A DNA stretch of 15,346 nucleotides from Pseudomonadota bacterium (GCA_023386115.1 JAEWKL010000226.1:1-15346); one strand, 5' to 3'. Shown: positions 7,241 through 14,235, numbered from the stretch's first letter. Notes: generated by a model not told the origin, from the letters alone. Made by a program: numbers and translations.

Positions 7241-8080
7241 ATGACCGCCTCCCGCTTCGTCGCCGCCTGCGTGCAGATGCGCTCCGGCCGCGACCCCGCG
7301 CAGAACCGCGACGCCGCGGTGGCGGGCATCCGCGAGGCGGCGGATCAGGGTGCGCATTACGTCCAGACGCCCGAGATGACCTCGCTCCTCGAGCGTGACA
7401 GGCCAAGCCTGTTCCAAAAAATCCGCGCGCCGGAGGACGACCCGACCCTCGGTGCGCTCCGCGACGTCGCCCGCGAGCGCGGGATCGTGGTCCATGTCGG
7501 CTCGCTCGCCGTGAAGAACGGCGACAAGGTCGCCAACCGCGCCTTCGTGATCGACCGGGAGGGCGCGATCGCGGCCACCTACGACAAGCTCCACCTCTAC
7601 GACGTCGATTTGCCGAACGGCGAGAGCTACCGCGAATCGGCCACCTATACGGGTGGCGCCCGGGCCGTCGTGACCGACCTGCCCTGGGGCCGTCTCGGTG
7701 TCGCGATCTGCTACGACGTGCGCTTCCCCGCCCTCTACCGGGCGCTCGCCGAGGCCGGGGCGGAGATCCTGTCGGCGCCGGCCGCCTTCACCCGCCAGAC
7801 CGGCGAGGCGCATTGGCACGTGCTGCAGCGGGCCCGGGCGATCGAGACCGGCTCGTTCATGATCTCGGCCGCGCAGGGCGGCCGGCACGAGGACGGGCGC
7901 GAGACCTACGGTCACTCGCTCATCGTCGATCCCTGGGGCCGCGTCCTGGCCGAGGCCGACGGCAATGCGCCGGGAGTGATCCTGGCCGAGATCGACATGG
8001 CCCTCGTCGCCGATTCCCGCGCCCGCATCCCGGCCCTGCGCCATGCCCGTCCCGTGGTGGTCGAGGCCGCCCGGGCCTGA
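7241..8080 (+). CDS. Carbon-nitrogen hydrolase (nitrilase superfamily, Nit1/deaminated glutathione amidase-like)
   Basis: The 279-residue protein has the full nitrilase-fold catalytic triad: Glu45 (TPEMTSLL), Lys116 (YDKLHLYDVD) and Cys157 (AICYDVRFP). The 'YDKLHLYDVD' and 'CYDVRFPALYR' segments are typical of the Nit1/NitFhit branch, whose best-supported reaction is hydrolysis of deaminated glutathione, a damaged-metabolite repair step. That assignment fits its position right after glutaredoxin, but the exact substrate is inferred. The start at 7241 follows a CCGGAG ribosome site. It is probably co-transcribed with grxC (83-base gap) and the DUF1178 gene (126-base gap). It is cytoplasmic, with no signal peptide. 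Confidence 0.92.
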   Translation: MTASRFVAACVQMRSGRDPAQNRDAAVAGIREAADQGAHYVQTPEMTSLLERDRPSLFQKIRAPEDDPTLGALRDVARERGIVVHVGSLAVKNGDKVANRAFVIDREGAIAATYDKLHLYDVDLPNGESYRESATYTGGARAVVTDLPWGRLGVAICYDVRFPALYRALAEAGAEILSAPAAFTRQTGEAHWHVLQRARAIETGSFMISAAQGGRHEDGRETYGHSLIVDPWGRVLAEADGNAPGVILAEIDMALVADSRARIPALRHARPVVVEAARA

Positions 8081-8206
8081 CGGTCCGAGCGACCGGCGTT
8101 TCCGCCGAGTCGGATTTCCGCCACAAGGACCGCGTCACGCGTCGCAGGTCGTCATCCCGCGTCGCGGCCCCTCGCAAACGCGCGCCCGCCCACCGATATC
8201 CTGGTC

Positions 8207-8662
8207 ATGATCCGCTACGCCCTGTCCTGCGATTCCGGCCACAGCTTCGAGAGCTGGTTCCCGTCGAGCGACTCCTACGACGAGCAGGCGCGGGCCGGTT
8301 TCGTGACCTGCCCGTTCTGCAACAGCCCGAAGGTGGTGAAGCAGATCATGGCGCCGTCGCTCGGCCGCACGGCGAACCTGCCGGCTCCCGTCGAGGCGCC
8401 GGCGCCCGCCGAGGCGCCGGTCAGCCTGGTTTCCGAGCCCGAGCGGCAGTTGCGCGCGATGATCCGCGCCCTGCACGAGCACGTCGCCCGCACCGCCGAC
8501 CATGTCGGCGAGAATTTTGCCACTGAAGCCCGCCGGATGCATTACGGCGAGACCGAGCAGCGGGCGATCTACGGCGAGGCGAGCCTCAACGAGGCACGCT
8601 CGCTCCTGGAGGAGGGGATCACCGTGCAGCCGCTGCCGTCGCTGCCGGACGACCGCAACTGA
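8207..8662 (+). CDS. DUF1178 zinc-ribbon-like protein
   Basis: The 151-residue protein matches the DUF1178 family of alphaproteobacteria. It opens 'MIRYALSCDSGHSFESWF' and has the four putative metal ligands Cys8, His12, Cys35 and Cys38 (CPFC). A Pro/Ala linker (about 60-76) precedes a helical C-terminal part containing 'ENFATEARRMHYGETEQRAI', which is strongly conserved in the family. The function is unknown. Its place directly after grxC and the nitrilase gene is the usual one in Hyphomicrobiales, which hints at a link with thiol or damaged-metabolite handling, but this is inference. The gene ends 19 bases before the converging antiporter gene. Confidence 0.9.
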   Translation: MIRYALSCDSGHSFESWFPSSDSYDEQARAGFVTCPFCNSPKVVKQIMAPSLGRTANLPAPVEAPAPAEAPVSLVSEPERQLRAMIRALHEHVARTADHVGENFATEARRMHYGETEQRAIYGEASLNEARSLLEEGITVQPLPSLPDDRN

Positions 8663-8681
8663 GCGCCGGCTCGACAGTTCT

Positions 8682-10946
8682 TCAACTCGCCAGAAAAAGC
8701 ACCGACCGGTCCGAGGCCTCCAGCACCGTCTCGGCCAACGGCCCGAAGGCCGCGCCGTCGCCCGCCCGGCGGGTGACGCCCATCACGATCAGGTCGTGAT
8801 CGCCCGAACGGGCCTGGCGCAGGATCTCCCGCTCCGGCGCGCGCGTCGCCCGCACCTCGGTCCGCACCCGCAGGCCGGCCTGCTCGGCGAGGTCGAGCAC
8901 GTCGCGCAGGGCCGCCGAATCCCCCTGGGCCAAGCCGGTGAGGCGCCGCCGCGTGACCGCCGCCTCCGACAGGAACAGCACCGTCAGCGGCGCTCCCGTG
9001 CCGCGGGCCAGGGTGACGGCAATTTCGGCGCCGCGCCGGGCGGCCTGGGTGCCGTCGATCACCGCCAGGACCGAGAGGGCGGCCCGCTCCGGATCGGCGC
9101 GGTGGGTGCCCCGCGCCGCCGCGATGGCGAGCGGCCCGTCGAACCGCTCGGCCGCGCCGGCCACCGCGTCAGTGAGACCGCCGTCCGGCGCCACGGTCGG
9201 GTCGATGCCGACGATCAGAAGGTCGTAGCCCTTGGCGGCCTCCTCGCCGACGGCCTCGGCCGCGGGTGCGTCCCGGGCGAGCTCGGTCACCTCCACCGCC
9301 CCGGTCTCCTCGTCCCGTGCGCCTTGCCGCGCACCTTTCGCCGCCTCCACCACCGTGCCGGACAGGACGCGCTCCTCCGTCGGTTCGCCGAGCCGCACCA
9401 CCGTCACCGGCATGCCGCGCGAGCCGGCGACGAGGCCGGCGACCCGGGCGGCGAAGCGTCCCTTCGGACCGTCATCGGCGGCGACGAGCAGGCGTTCGAG
9501 ATGGGCGACGAAGCCGCGCTCTTCCGCCGCCTCGCGCTCCAGACGCTCCTTCTCCTCGCCCTTCAGCGGCAGGCGGTGGAGCGCCCAGCGTAAGGTGGGC
9601 GGCATGGCCAGGGTGGTGATCAGCGCCATCGCGACGATCATGGTGAACAGGTCCTGGCTCAGCGCGCCCATGCCGAGCCCGATCGAGGCGACGATCACCT
9701 CGGTCGAGCCGCGGGCATTCATGCCGCAGGCGAGCGCCAGGGATTCGCGCCGCCGCAAGCCTCCGATCAGCCCGCCCGCGAAGGCACCGGCGAACTTGCC
9801 GAGGCTCGCGATGGCGATGAGCCCGAGTGTGAGGAGCAGGAGGCGCGGGTCGCGCAGGATGGTAAGGTCGGCGCTCAACCCCGCGAGCCCGAAGAAGATC
9901 GGCGCGAACAGGGCGGTGACGACGCCGCGCAGCTGCTCGTCGATGCGCTTCGTCAGGATCGGCGACTGGCCGACGAGGAGGCCAGCCACGAAGGCGCCGA
10001 GCACCGTGTGCACGCCGAGGGCTTGCGTGATCAGCGCCAGCACGCCCATCAGCACCAGGATCGCCGTGATGACGGCGGCCTCGCTCTGCAGGGAGTCGTT
10101 GGCCCAGCGGATCAGCAGGAAGACGAGGCGGCGCCCGACCGTGAGGCTGATCCCGAGGAAGACCAGGGTGCCGGCGAGGCTGCGGCCGACCTCCCACAGG
10201 TCGATGGTGCCGGCCTGTGCCAGGCTGAAGATGACCGCGATGATCACCCAGCCGATCGTGTCGTCGATGATCGCCGAGGCGACGATGACCTGTCCGACAT
10301 TGCGTCGCAGGAAATCCATCTCGCGCACCACCATGGCGACGATCTTGACGGAGGAGATCGCGAGGGCCGTGCCGAGGAAGAGCGCGGTGACGAGGCGCAG
10401 CTCCGGATGCGGCAGCATCGCCTCGGGCAAGAACTGCCCGAGGAGGAAGCCGCAGCCGAACGGCACCGCGACGCCGGTGACCGAGACGCTGAGCGCCGCG
10501 CGACGGACCTTCCGCACCAGGGCGAGGTCGGTCTCCATCCCCGTCATGAGCAGGAGGAGCAGGATGCCGAGCTGGGCGATCCCGTCGAGGAGCGCCTTCT
10601 GGTCGCGGCCCGGCGGAAACAGCCAATGTTGCGCCTCCGGCCAGGCCGCACCGAGGAAGGAGGGGCCGAGCAGGATGCCGGCGGTGAGCTGGCCCATCAC
10701 CGCCGGCTGCCCGACGCGCAGCATCGCCTCGCCGAGCAGGCGCCCGACGGTGAGGAGCAGCACGATCTGGACGACCAGCACGACCTCGGACGGGCCGCCG
10801 CCCGAACCGATCCCGGCCGCCTGCGCGGCGCCGGCGGCCAGAAGCGCCGGCAGGAGCAGCGTGACGGCGAGGTGCGCCGGTCGCACGCGGCGAGACCGCC
10901 GGACGAGCTCGGAGCGGAGGGCGGGACGGGGGGTGGTCTCTCGCAC
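8682..10946 (-). CDS. CPA2-family cation/proton antiporter fused to two universal-stress-like domains
   Basis: From the GTG at 10946 (GAGAG six bases before it) the product is 754 residues. A possible signal peptide (about 21-44, ending AQA) leads into roughly 12-13 membrane helices of the Na_H_Exchanger/KefB type (about 50-450). These include 'GQPAVMGQLTAGILLGPSFL', the acidic ion-binding pair Asp228-Asp229 in ASAIIDDTIGW, and GMNARGSTE at about 408-416. A charged linker follows, then two cytoplasmic UspA-like domains (about 482-610 and 622-754). The second has a degenerate nucleotide loop beginning IVMGVTRRAG. CPA2 proteins exchange Na+ or K+ for protons; the stress domains probably sense nucleotide or pH state. 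The frame is open up to a TTG at 10985, but that codon overlaps a likely promoter, so GTG 10946 or GTG 10886 is preferred. Which ion it moves is not known. Confidence 0.88.
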   Translation of the reverse strand: MRETTPRPALRSELVRRSRRVRPAHLAVTLLLPALLAAGAAQAAGIGSGGGPSEVVLVVQIVLLLTVGRLLGEAMLRVGQPAVMGQLTAGILLGPSFLGAAWPEAQHWLFPPGRDQKALLDGIAQLGILLLLLMTGMETDLALVRKVRRAALSVSVTGVAVPFGCGFLLGQFLPEAMLPHPELRLVTALFLGTALAISSVKIVAMVVREMDFLRRNVGQVIVASAIIDDTIGWVIIAVIFSLAQAGTIDLWEVGRSLAGTLVFLGISLTVGRRLVFLLIRWANDSLQSEAAVITAILVLMGVLALITQALGVHTVLGAFVAGLLVGQSPILTKRIDEQLRGVVTALFAPIFFGLAGLSADLTILRDPRLLLLTLGLIAIASLGKFAGAFAGGLIGGLRRRESLALACGMNARGSTEVIVASIGLGMGALSQDLFTMIVAMALITTLAMPPTLRWALHRLPLKGEEKERLEREAAEERGFVAHLERLLVAADDGPKGRFAARVAGLVAGSRGMPVTVVRLGEPTEERVLSGTVVEAAKGARQGARDEETGAVEVTELARDAPAAEAVGEEAAKGYDLLIVGIDPTVAPDGGLTDAVAGAAERFDGPLAIAAARGTHRADPERAALSVLAVIDGTQAARRGAEIAVTLARGTGAPLTVLFLSEAAVTRRRLTGLAQGDSAALRDVLDLAEQAGLRVRTEVRATRAPEREILRQARSGDHDLIVMGVTRRAGDGAAFGPLAETVLEASDRSVLFLAS

Positions 10947-10983
10947 GCGCGTCTCTCGGGTCCTCTCTCTTCGAGCGAGCGTC

Positions 10984-11008
10984 AACCGAGGGGCTCTGAC
11001 GCGGTTCC
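10984..11008 (-). promoter_or_regulatory. Possible EcfG general-stress promoter of the antiporter gene
   Basis: On the minus strand GGAAC (11008 to 11004) is followed after exactly 17 bases by GTT (10986 to 10984). This is the spacing of the alphaproteobacterial EcfG consensus GGAAC-N16-CGTT; the base before GTT is G instead of C. It sits about 38 bases before the preferred GTG start and would give a leader of about 30 bases. A stress sigma factor would fit the universal-stress domains of the product. Confidence 0.5.
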
Positions 11009-11100
11009 GGACCGGTCGATGTCACATGCCGGCCGGTTCGGCCGTGCAGAGGATCGCCGAGGGTGGAAATCGGACGCGATCACGAGCATCGTGTCGCCGT

Positions 11101-11132
11101 CCAGGACGGATGCTCGCCAGGACGGATGCTCG
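11101..11132. repeat. 16-bp exact tandem duplication, 5' of the YjbR-like gene
   Basis: CCAGGACGGATGCTCG is present at 11101-11116 and 11117-11132, followed by the first three bases of a third copy. It lies four bases before a second, unrelated 16-bp duplication. Confidence 0.95.
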
Positions 11133-11136
11133 CCAT

Positions 11137-11168
11137 GACGGCCGATGAATTTGACGGCCGATGAATTT
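11137..11168 (+). repeat. 16-bp exact tandem duplication over the start of the YjbR-like gene
   Basis: GACGGCCGATGAATTT is present at 11137-11152 and 11153-11168. Removing one copy would join the ATG at 11135 to the coding frame as Met-Thr-Ala-Asp-Glu-Phe-Gly. With both copies present that ATG runs into a stop after nine codons, and the gene must start at the ATG inside the first copy (11145) or at a later codon. Confidence 0.95.
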
Positions 11169-11462
11169 GGCGCAATCGCCTTGAGCATGCCGAACGCCGT
11201 CGAAGGGTCCAACGCGGGGCATCGCGACTTCCGGAGAGGCGGAAAGGTCTTTGCGACCCTCGGCTATCCAGACAAGGCCTGGGGCATGGTGAAGCTCAGC
11301 CCCGAGCAGCAAGACGTGCTGGCTGCGGCCGAGCCAGGTGTCTTCGAGCCGGTCAAAGGCAGTTGGGGCGAACGAGGGAGCACGCAAATTCGGTTGGACG
11401 CTCTCGATGACGTGACGGCGGCGAGTGCTCTGAAGATGGCTTGGTCCAAGATCAAGGATTGA
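11145..11462 (+). CDS. MmcQ/YjbR (DUF419)-like protein
   Basis: The 105-residue protein has the family's course: an N-terminal helix ending 'ALSMPNAVEG', then 'DFRRGGKVFATLGYPDKAWGMVKLSPEQQDVL', and a C-terminal 'W..I' helix. The fold is a small double-wing, CyaY-like domain; the function is poorly known and DNA binding has been suggested for some members. Codon choice is somewhat less GC-biased than its neighbours. The start is unusual. A stop at 11136-11138 closes the frame just upstream, and the ATG at 11145 arose from a 16-bp duplication that put the likely ancestral ATG (11135) out of frame. The present ribosome site is weak, so expression may be reduced. A run of palindromes and a strong terminator lies downstream. 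Confidence 0.85.
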   Translation: MNLTADEFGAIALSMPNAVEGSNAGHRDFRRGGKVFATLGYPDKAWGMVKLSPEQQDVLAAAEPGVFEPVKGSWGERGSTQIRLDALDDVTAASALKMAWSKIKD

Positions 11463-11518
11463 GCGGCCCAATTTCCGCGCCGGTCGCGGGCCGCCCGTCA
11501 CATGGTCTTATACCCTCG

Positions 11519-11550
11519 CGCTTCCGCATCGACACGTCGATGCGGAAGCG
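11519..11550. repeat. Near-perfect 32-bp palindrome, possible REP-like element
   Basis: CGCTTCCGCATCGAC (11519-11533) and its exact reverse complement (11536-11550) are separated by only two bases. It is the first of a row of hairpins in the 306-bp gap 11463-11768, which has no convincing gene. Further arms are at 11554-11559/11568-11573 and 11590-11599/11606-11615. Such dense palindromes in an intergenic gap resemble repetitive extragenic palindromes, but copy number elsewhere cannot be seen from this window. Confidence 0.8.
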
Positions 11551-11619
11551 TCCGGCGTCTCAGCGCCGACGCCAGTTCGGGCTGAGCCGGCGCCTTCGAG
11601 TTCGTTCGAAGGCGCGGCG

Positions 11620-11649
11620 GTCTTAGCAGAGCTGGTCTTAGCAGAGTTG
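11620..11649. repeat. 15-bp tandem duplication at the base of the terminator
   Basis: GTCTTAGCAGAGCTG (11620-11634) is followed by GTCTTAGCAGAGTTG (11635-11649), with 14 of 15 bases the same. The second copy supplies the left arm of the terminator hairpin. Confidence 0.9.
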
Positions 11650-11680
11650 CACAGGGCAACTCTGCTTGGCTTTTTGTTTT
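11640..11680 (+). terminator. Strong intrinsic terminator after the YjbR-like gene
   Basis: The arms AGCAGAGTTGC (11640-11650) and GCAACTCTGCT (11656-11666) form an 11-bp stem with a five-base loop, followed within a few bases by a T-rich tract (two T runs of five and six, 11671-11682). This is a textbook rho-independent terminator for plus-strand transcription and is the clearest one in the window. Confidence 0.88.
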
Positions 11681-11768
11681 TTCCTCATTTTTGTCGCCGA
11701 ACCGGTGACCGCTTCGGCACCGGCCGACACGGCCGGCGGAATGATGCGGAGCCGACTGGCGTTTGCGC

Positions 11769-12023
11769 TCACCGCGCCGGGGCGAACGGCGCGATGCGCC
11801 GCCGCCGCAGGCGCGGGATGTCGTCGGCTGCCGGCTTCGTGCCGGCCTCCGGCCCGGTCGCCGTCGCGCGCCGGTCGACCTGGGCCACCAGGATCGCTGC
11901 GGCTGCGGCATTCGCGACGCCGGCCGCTCCCGCGACGAGCGCCGCGATCGTCGGACCATCCTGGATCGACCAGGCAGCAGCGGCCAGCGCCCCGCCGATC
12001 GCCGCCGTCATGGTAAAGAACAT
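11769..12023 (-). CDS. Tiny membrane protein, function unknown
   Basis: The ATG at 12023 is preceded by a strong GGAGG ribosome site with seven-base spacing, and gives an 84-residue protein. Residues about 3-20 and about 25-47 are Ala-rich hydrophobic segments joined by a short polar loop (SIQDGP), predicting a hairpin of two membrane helices. The tail (about 50-84) is polar and ends in a strongly basic run (RLRRRR at 71-76), so both ends are probably cytoplasmic. No family is recognised. The frame continues upstream of 12023, but that part reads as non-coding and lacks a better start. The ribosome site is in the arm of a seven-base-pair hairpin (12031-12047), which may control translation. 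Confidence 0.62.
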   Translation of the reverse strand: MFFTMTAAIGGALAAAAWSIQDGPTIAALVAGAAGVANAAAAAILVAQVDRRATATGPEAGTKPAADDIPRLRRRRIAPFAPAR

Positions 12024-12030
12024 CGGTCGT

Positions 12031-12047
12031 CCTCCGGATCCCGGAGG
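12031..12047 (-). promoter_or_regulatory. Hairpin enclosing the ribosome binding site of the 84-aa gene
   Basis: CCTCCGG and CCGGAGG form a perfect seven-base-pair stem with a three-base loop. On the minus-strand transcript the downstream arm is the GGAGG ribosome site of the gene starting at 12023, so the stem would hide it. Whether the hairpin regulates translation is inference. Confidence 0.45.
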
Positions 12048-12190
12048 CAAGTCGTCAAGCTCTGCCAGGTTCGACCGGCTTCGCCGGTTTGGTATGTGAA
12101 TCCTGAACGGTATCGCCGAGACGCCGAGGAGATCATTAAGGGGTCGGCGCCTAGGCTCGGCGATGGTCAACCGTTCCTGAGTATCCGACC

Positions 12191-12514
12191 GTGTCCCTGC
12201 GTACCAACCTCACCCTCGCGATGATCGCCGGCCTCGGCTTCGCCACGGTGTGCGCCGTCTGCTCGGCGCAGCTTGACCGCGACCCGCCGCAACCACCCCG
12301 GCTGGTCGCCGCGGTCAAGGCCGCGCCCCTGGACGAGCCGGTCACCACCGGCTCGATCGTGCCGACGCCGCCCGCCGCCAGGATGGCCCGGCTGGCGAAG
12401 GTCGAGCCCAAGCCGATGCCGAAGAAGGAGGTCAAGAAGGCCGAGCCGGCCCTCGATTCCGAGCGCCTGGCCGCGCTCCTCGCCGAGCCGACGGTGATGA
12501 AGCCGAAGCGCTGA
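12191..12514 (+). CDS. Small exported or membrane-anchored hypothetical protein
   Basis: The frame starts with GTG at 12191 and encodes 107 residues. Residues about 2-26 are a basic start plus hydrophobic stretch with small residues (LTLAMIAGLGFATVCAVCSA), a likely signal peptide or anchor. The mature part has no hydrophobic segment and is rich in Pro, Ala, Lys and Glu ('VEPKPMPKKEVKKAEPA' near 70-86), so it is probably flexible in the periplasm. There is no clear lipobox around the two cysteines at 20 and 23. No family is recognised. The ribosome site is weak, so the start is uncertain. It converges on dsbB with only four bases between the stop codons. Confidence 0.65.
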   Translation: MSLRTNLTLAMIAGLGFATVCAVCSAQLDRDPPQPPRLVAAVKAAPLDEPVTTGSIVPTPPAARMARLAKVEPKPMPKKEVKKAEPALDSERLAALLAEPTVMKPKR

Positions 12515-12518
12515 CGGG

Positions 12519-13031
12519 TCAGCCGCGGCGCAGGCCCCGCAGGGCCGCGATGCCGGCGAAAGCCGCCAGGACGAGGGCGATCACGGCGTTGTAGCCGGCG
12601 AGCGAGATCCCGAGGAAGCGCCAGGCCGCCGCGGTGCAATCCACCGGGCGGGTGCTCTCGAGGGCCTTGAGGAAGTCGTTGACGCCGGCCGGCGCCGGTC
12701 CGGCCCCGCCGCCGCAATCGCTCGGACCCGGCCAGAAGCCCCACTCGGCCCCGGCGTGGTAGGCGCCGAGCCCGGCCCCGACCAGGAAGATCAGCGCCAC
12801 CAGCGCCAGCAGCCAGGAGGCGAGGCGGCGCGGCAGCAGCAGGGCGGCGGCGAGCAGCGGCAGGGCGAGGTAGTAGGGCTGGCGCTCGGTCAGGCAGAGC
12901 TTGCACGGCACGTAGCCGAGGCCATGCTGGAAGATCAGTGCGCCGCCCACCGTGGCGGCGGCGCCGGCGAGCACCAGGAGGGCCGCCGGCCGGGGAGCGG
13001 TGAGGGCGTGAACCGTGGAAGTCCGGGCCAT
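12519..13031 (-). CDS. dsbB: Disulfide bond formation protein B (DsbB family)
   Basis: The start at 13031 is chosen because GAAGG lies seven bases before it; the ATG at 13037 is too close. The 170-residue protein has four membrane helices (about 15-35, 52-68, 72-91 and 145-163). The first periplasmic loop has the redox pair Cys43-Cys46 (PCKLCLTERQP, with Arg50 at the quinone-contact place of DsbB). The second long loop has Cys106 and Cys132, matching the DsbB pattern of Cys104 and Cys130. DsbB re-oxidises DsbA and passes electrons to ubiquinone in the inner membrane. It follows the YqaA-like gene by about ten bases on the same strand, so the two are probably one operon. No dsbA is in the window. 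Confidence 0.92.
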   Translation of the reverse strand: MARTSTVHALTAPRPAALLVLAGAAATVGGALIFQHGLGYVPCKLCLTERQPYYLALPLLAAALLLPRRLASWLLALVALIFLVGAGLGAYHAGAEWGFWPGPSDCGGGAGPAPAGVNDFLKALESTRPVDCTAAAWRFLGISLAGYNAVIALVLAAFAGIAALRGLRRG

Positions 13032-13041
13032 GCGCATGCCT

Positions 13042-13623
13042 TCAGAACAGGTAGCGGAATCCGACGAAGCCGAGCACGCCGACTGCCACGACCACCGCCG
13101 CCACCGCGTTCAGGTGCCGGTCGAGGATGGTGCGGATGCCGACGCCGTAGCGACCGACGAGCCCCGCCAGGATGAAGAACCGTGCGCCCCGGGTGACCAG
13201 CGACAGCAGGATGAACCAGAACAGATCGTAGCCGGCGAAGCCCGACGTGATGGTGACCAGCTTGTAGGGGATCGGGGTGAGGCCTTTGAGCAGGATCACC
13301 CAGTGGCCGTAATGCGCGTAGGCCTCCCGGAAGGCGTCGGCCCCCTTGTCGAGCCCGTAGAGATGGAAGAGCCAGGCGCCGAGCGAATCGTAGAGCAACG
13401 CCCCGATGGCGTAGCCGGCGATCCCGCCGACGACCGAGGTCAGCGTCGCGATAAGCGCGTAGGTCCAGGCCTTCTCGGGCCGGGTCACCGCCATCGGGAC
13501 GAGCATCACGTCCGGCGGGATCGGGAAGAACGAGCTCTCGGCGAAGGAGACCGCGCCGAGCGCGTAGGGAGCCGAGGGGCGCGCGGCGAGGGCGAGGATC
13601 CACTCGTAGAGGCGGCGCAGCAT
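13042..13623 (-). CDS. YqaA/DedA-type inner membrane protein (VTT/SNARE-associated domain)
   Basis: The 193-residue protein has about five hydrophobic segments. It includes the DedA-superfamily features 'FAESSFFPIPPDVMLVPM' (27-44) and 'LKGLTPIPYKLVTITSGF' (112-129), an alignment typical of the YqaA branch. DedA/VTT proteins are thought to move lipids such as undecaprenyl phosphate or phosphatidylethanolamine across the inner membrane. For YqaA itself the substrate is not established. The long N-terminal extension of the open frame (to 13902) lacks any family similarity, so the ATG at 13623 is preferred, although its ribosome site is weak. dsbB follows immediately, a pairing common in alphaproteobacteria. 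Confidence 0.88.
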   Translation of the reverse strand: MLRRLYEWILALAARPSAPYALGAVSFAESSFFPIPPDVMLVPMAVTRPEKAWTYALIATLTSVVGGIAGYAIGALLYDSLGAWLFHLYGLDKGADAFREAYAHYGHWVILLKGLTPIPYKLVTITSGFAGYDLFWFILLSLVTRGARFFILAGLVGRYGVGIRTILDRHLNAVAAVVVAVGVLGFVGFRYLF

Positions 13624-13935
13624 GGGTCTGGGAGAGCTCGTCTGGGTGAGGTCGGGGCCCTTTGAGCACAGGATTGCGGCGCTGGCGAGGGCGTCGGCGG
13701 CACAGCGCGGCGGGACGGTCAGGCGGGTGACGGGGCGGGCGACGAGGCGAGGACGGCGCCGATCCGCCTCGTTCGCGCCGCCGGGGGACAGTCCAGACCC
13801 CGGAACATCTCGTCCGGAAGGATTAAGCCTGATGGCGATAACGGGATTCTGCTTGACGAGACTGCGCGGATCCGTCCGATCGCTGCCACGATCATCGGTC
13901 ATCGATCACCCTGCACTCCACCGAAGGCCCGCGTG
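13624..13935. other. Divergent intergenic region between the YqaA-like gene and a small exported-protein gene
   Basis: This 312-bp stretch separates two genes read away from each other, so it should hold both promoters. TTGACG at 13853-13858 could be a plus-strand -35 element, but the bases about 17 further on are a poor -10. Open frames cross the region without recognisable protein sequence. Nothing else is seen. Confidence 0.5.
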
Positions 13936-14235
13936 ATGTCGCTCCTGCGTTCGCTCCTCGTCCTCACCCTGCTGGCCGCGGGTGCCGGTCCGGTTCTCGC
14001 CGCGGAGGACGCGGTCGCCCGGTGGCAGCGGGCCGATGCGGCCTGCGCCCTGCCGGCCTCGCCGCTCGCCAACCAGGCCTGCGAGGACCGCGACCGCTAC
14101 GCCGCGTCCCTGCGCCGGCAGGGCTGGTGCGAGTCGCGCGCCGCGACCGCCTACGACCATTGGGGCTGGCAGCGTTGCGCACCGGCCGCGCCGGCGCGGG
14201 CGATGCCGCGGCGCCGGGCCCGCCCGCACGCCTGA
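13936..14235 (+). CDS. Small secreted protein with four cysteines, function unknown
   Basis: I chose the ATG at 13936 (a GTG sits in frame directly before it) because a GAAGG ribosome site lies eight bases upstream. The 99-residue product has a clear signal peptide (about 1-23, ending VLAAE). The mature part holds cysteines 37, 49, 65 and 81, evenly spaced, so two disulfide bonds in the periplasm are likely. It is rich in Trp, Arg, Asp and Ala ('YDHWGWQRC' near the end) and has a basic tail. No family is recognised. Four cysteines in an exported protein two genes from dsbB is suggestive, but no direct link can be shown. Confidence 0.7.
   Translation: MSLLRSLLVLTLLAAGAGPVLAAEDAVARWQRADAACALPASPLANQACEDRDRYAASLRRQGWCESRAATAYDHWGWQRCAPAAPARAMPRRRARPHA

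Noticed and set aside
9232..11148. Very long plus-strand frames opposite the antiporter gene (also 10008-11138)
   Set aside because: The translations are Arg/Ala/Ser/Pro-rich with no family, while the minus strand encodes a clear antiporter with conserved motifs.
11666..12016. Plus-strand frame starting with a hydrophobic stretch (MAFCFFLIFVAE)
   Set aside because: The hydrophobic start is the T-rich tail of the terminator; the remainder is Arg/Pro-rich and antisense to a gene with a strong ribosome site.
13624..13902. N-terminal extension of the YqaA-like protein to 13902
   Set aside because: The added 93 residues have no similarity to the family and look like translated intergenic DNA; family proteins start near MLRRLYEW.
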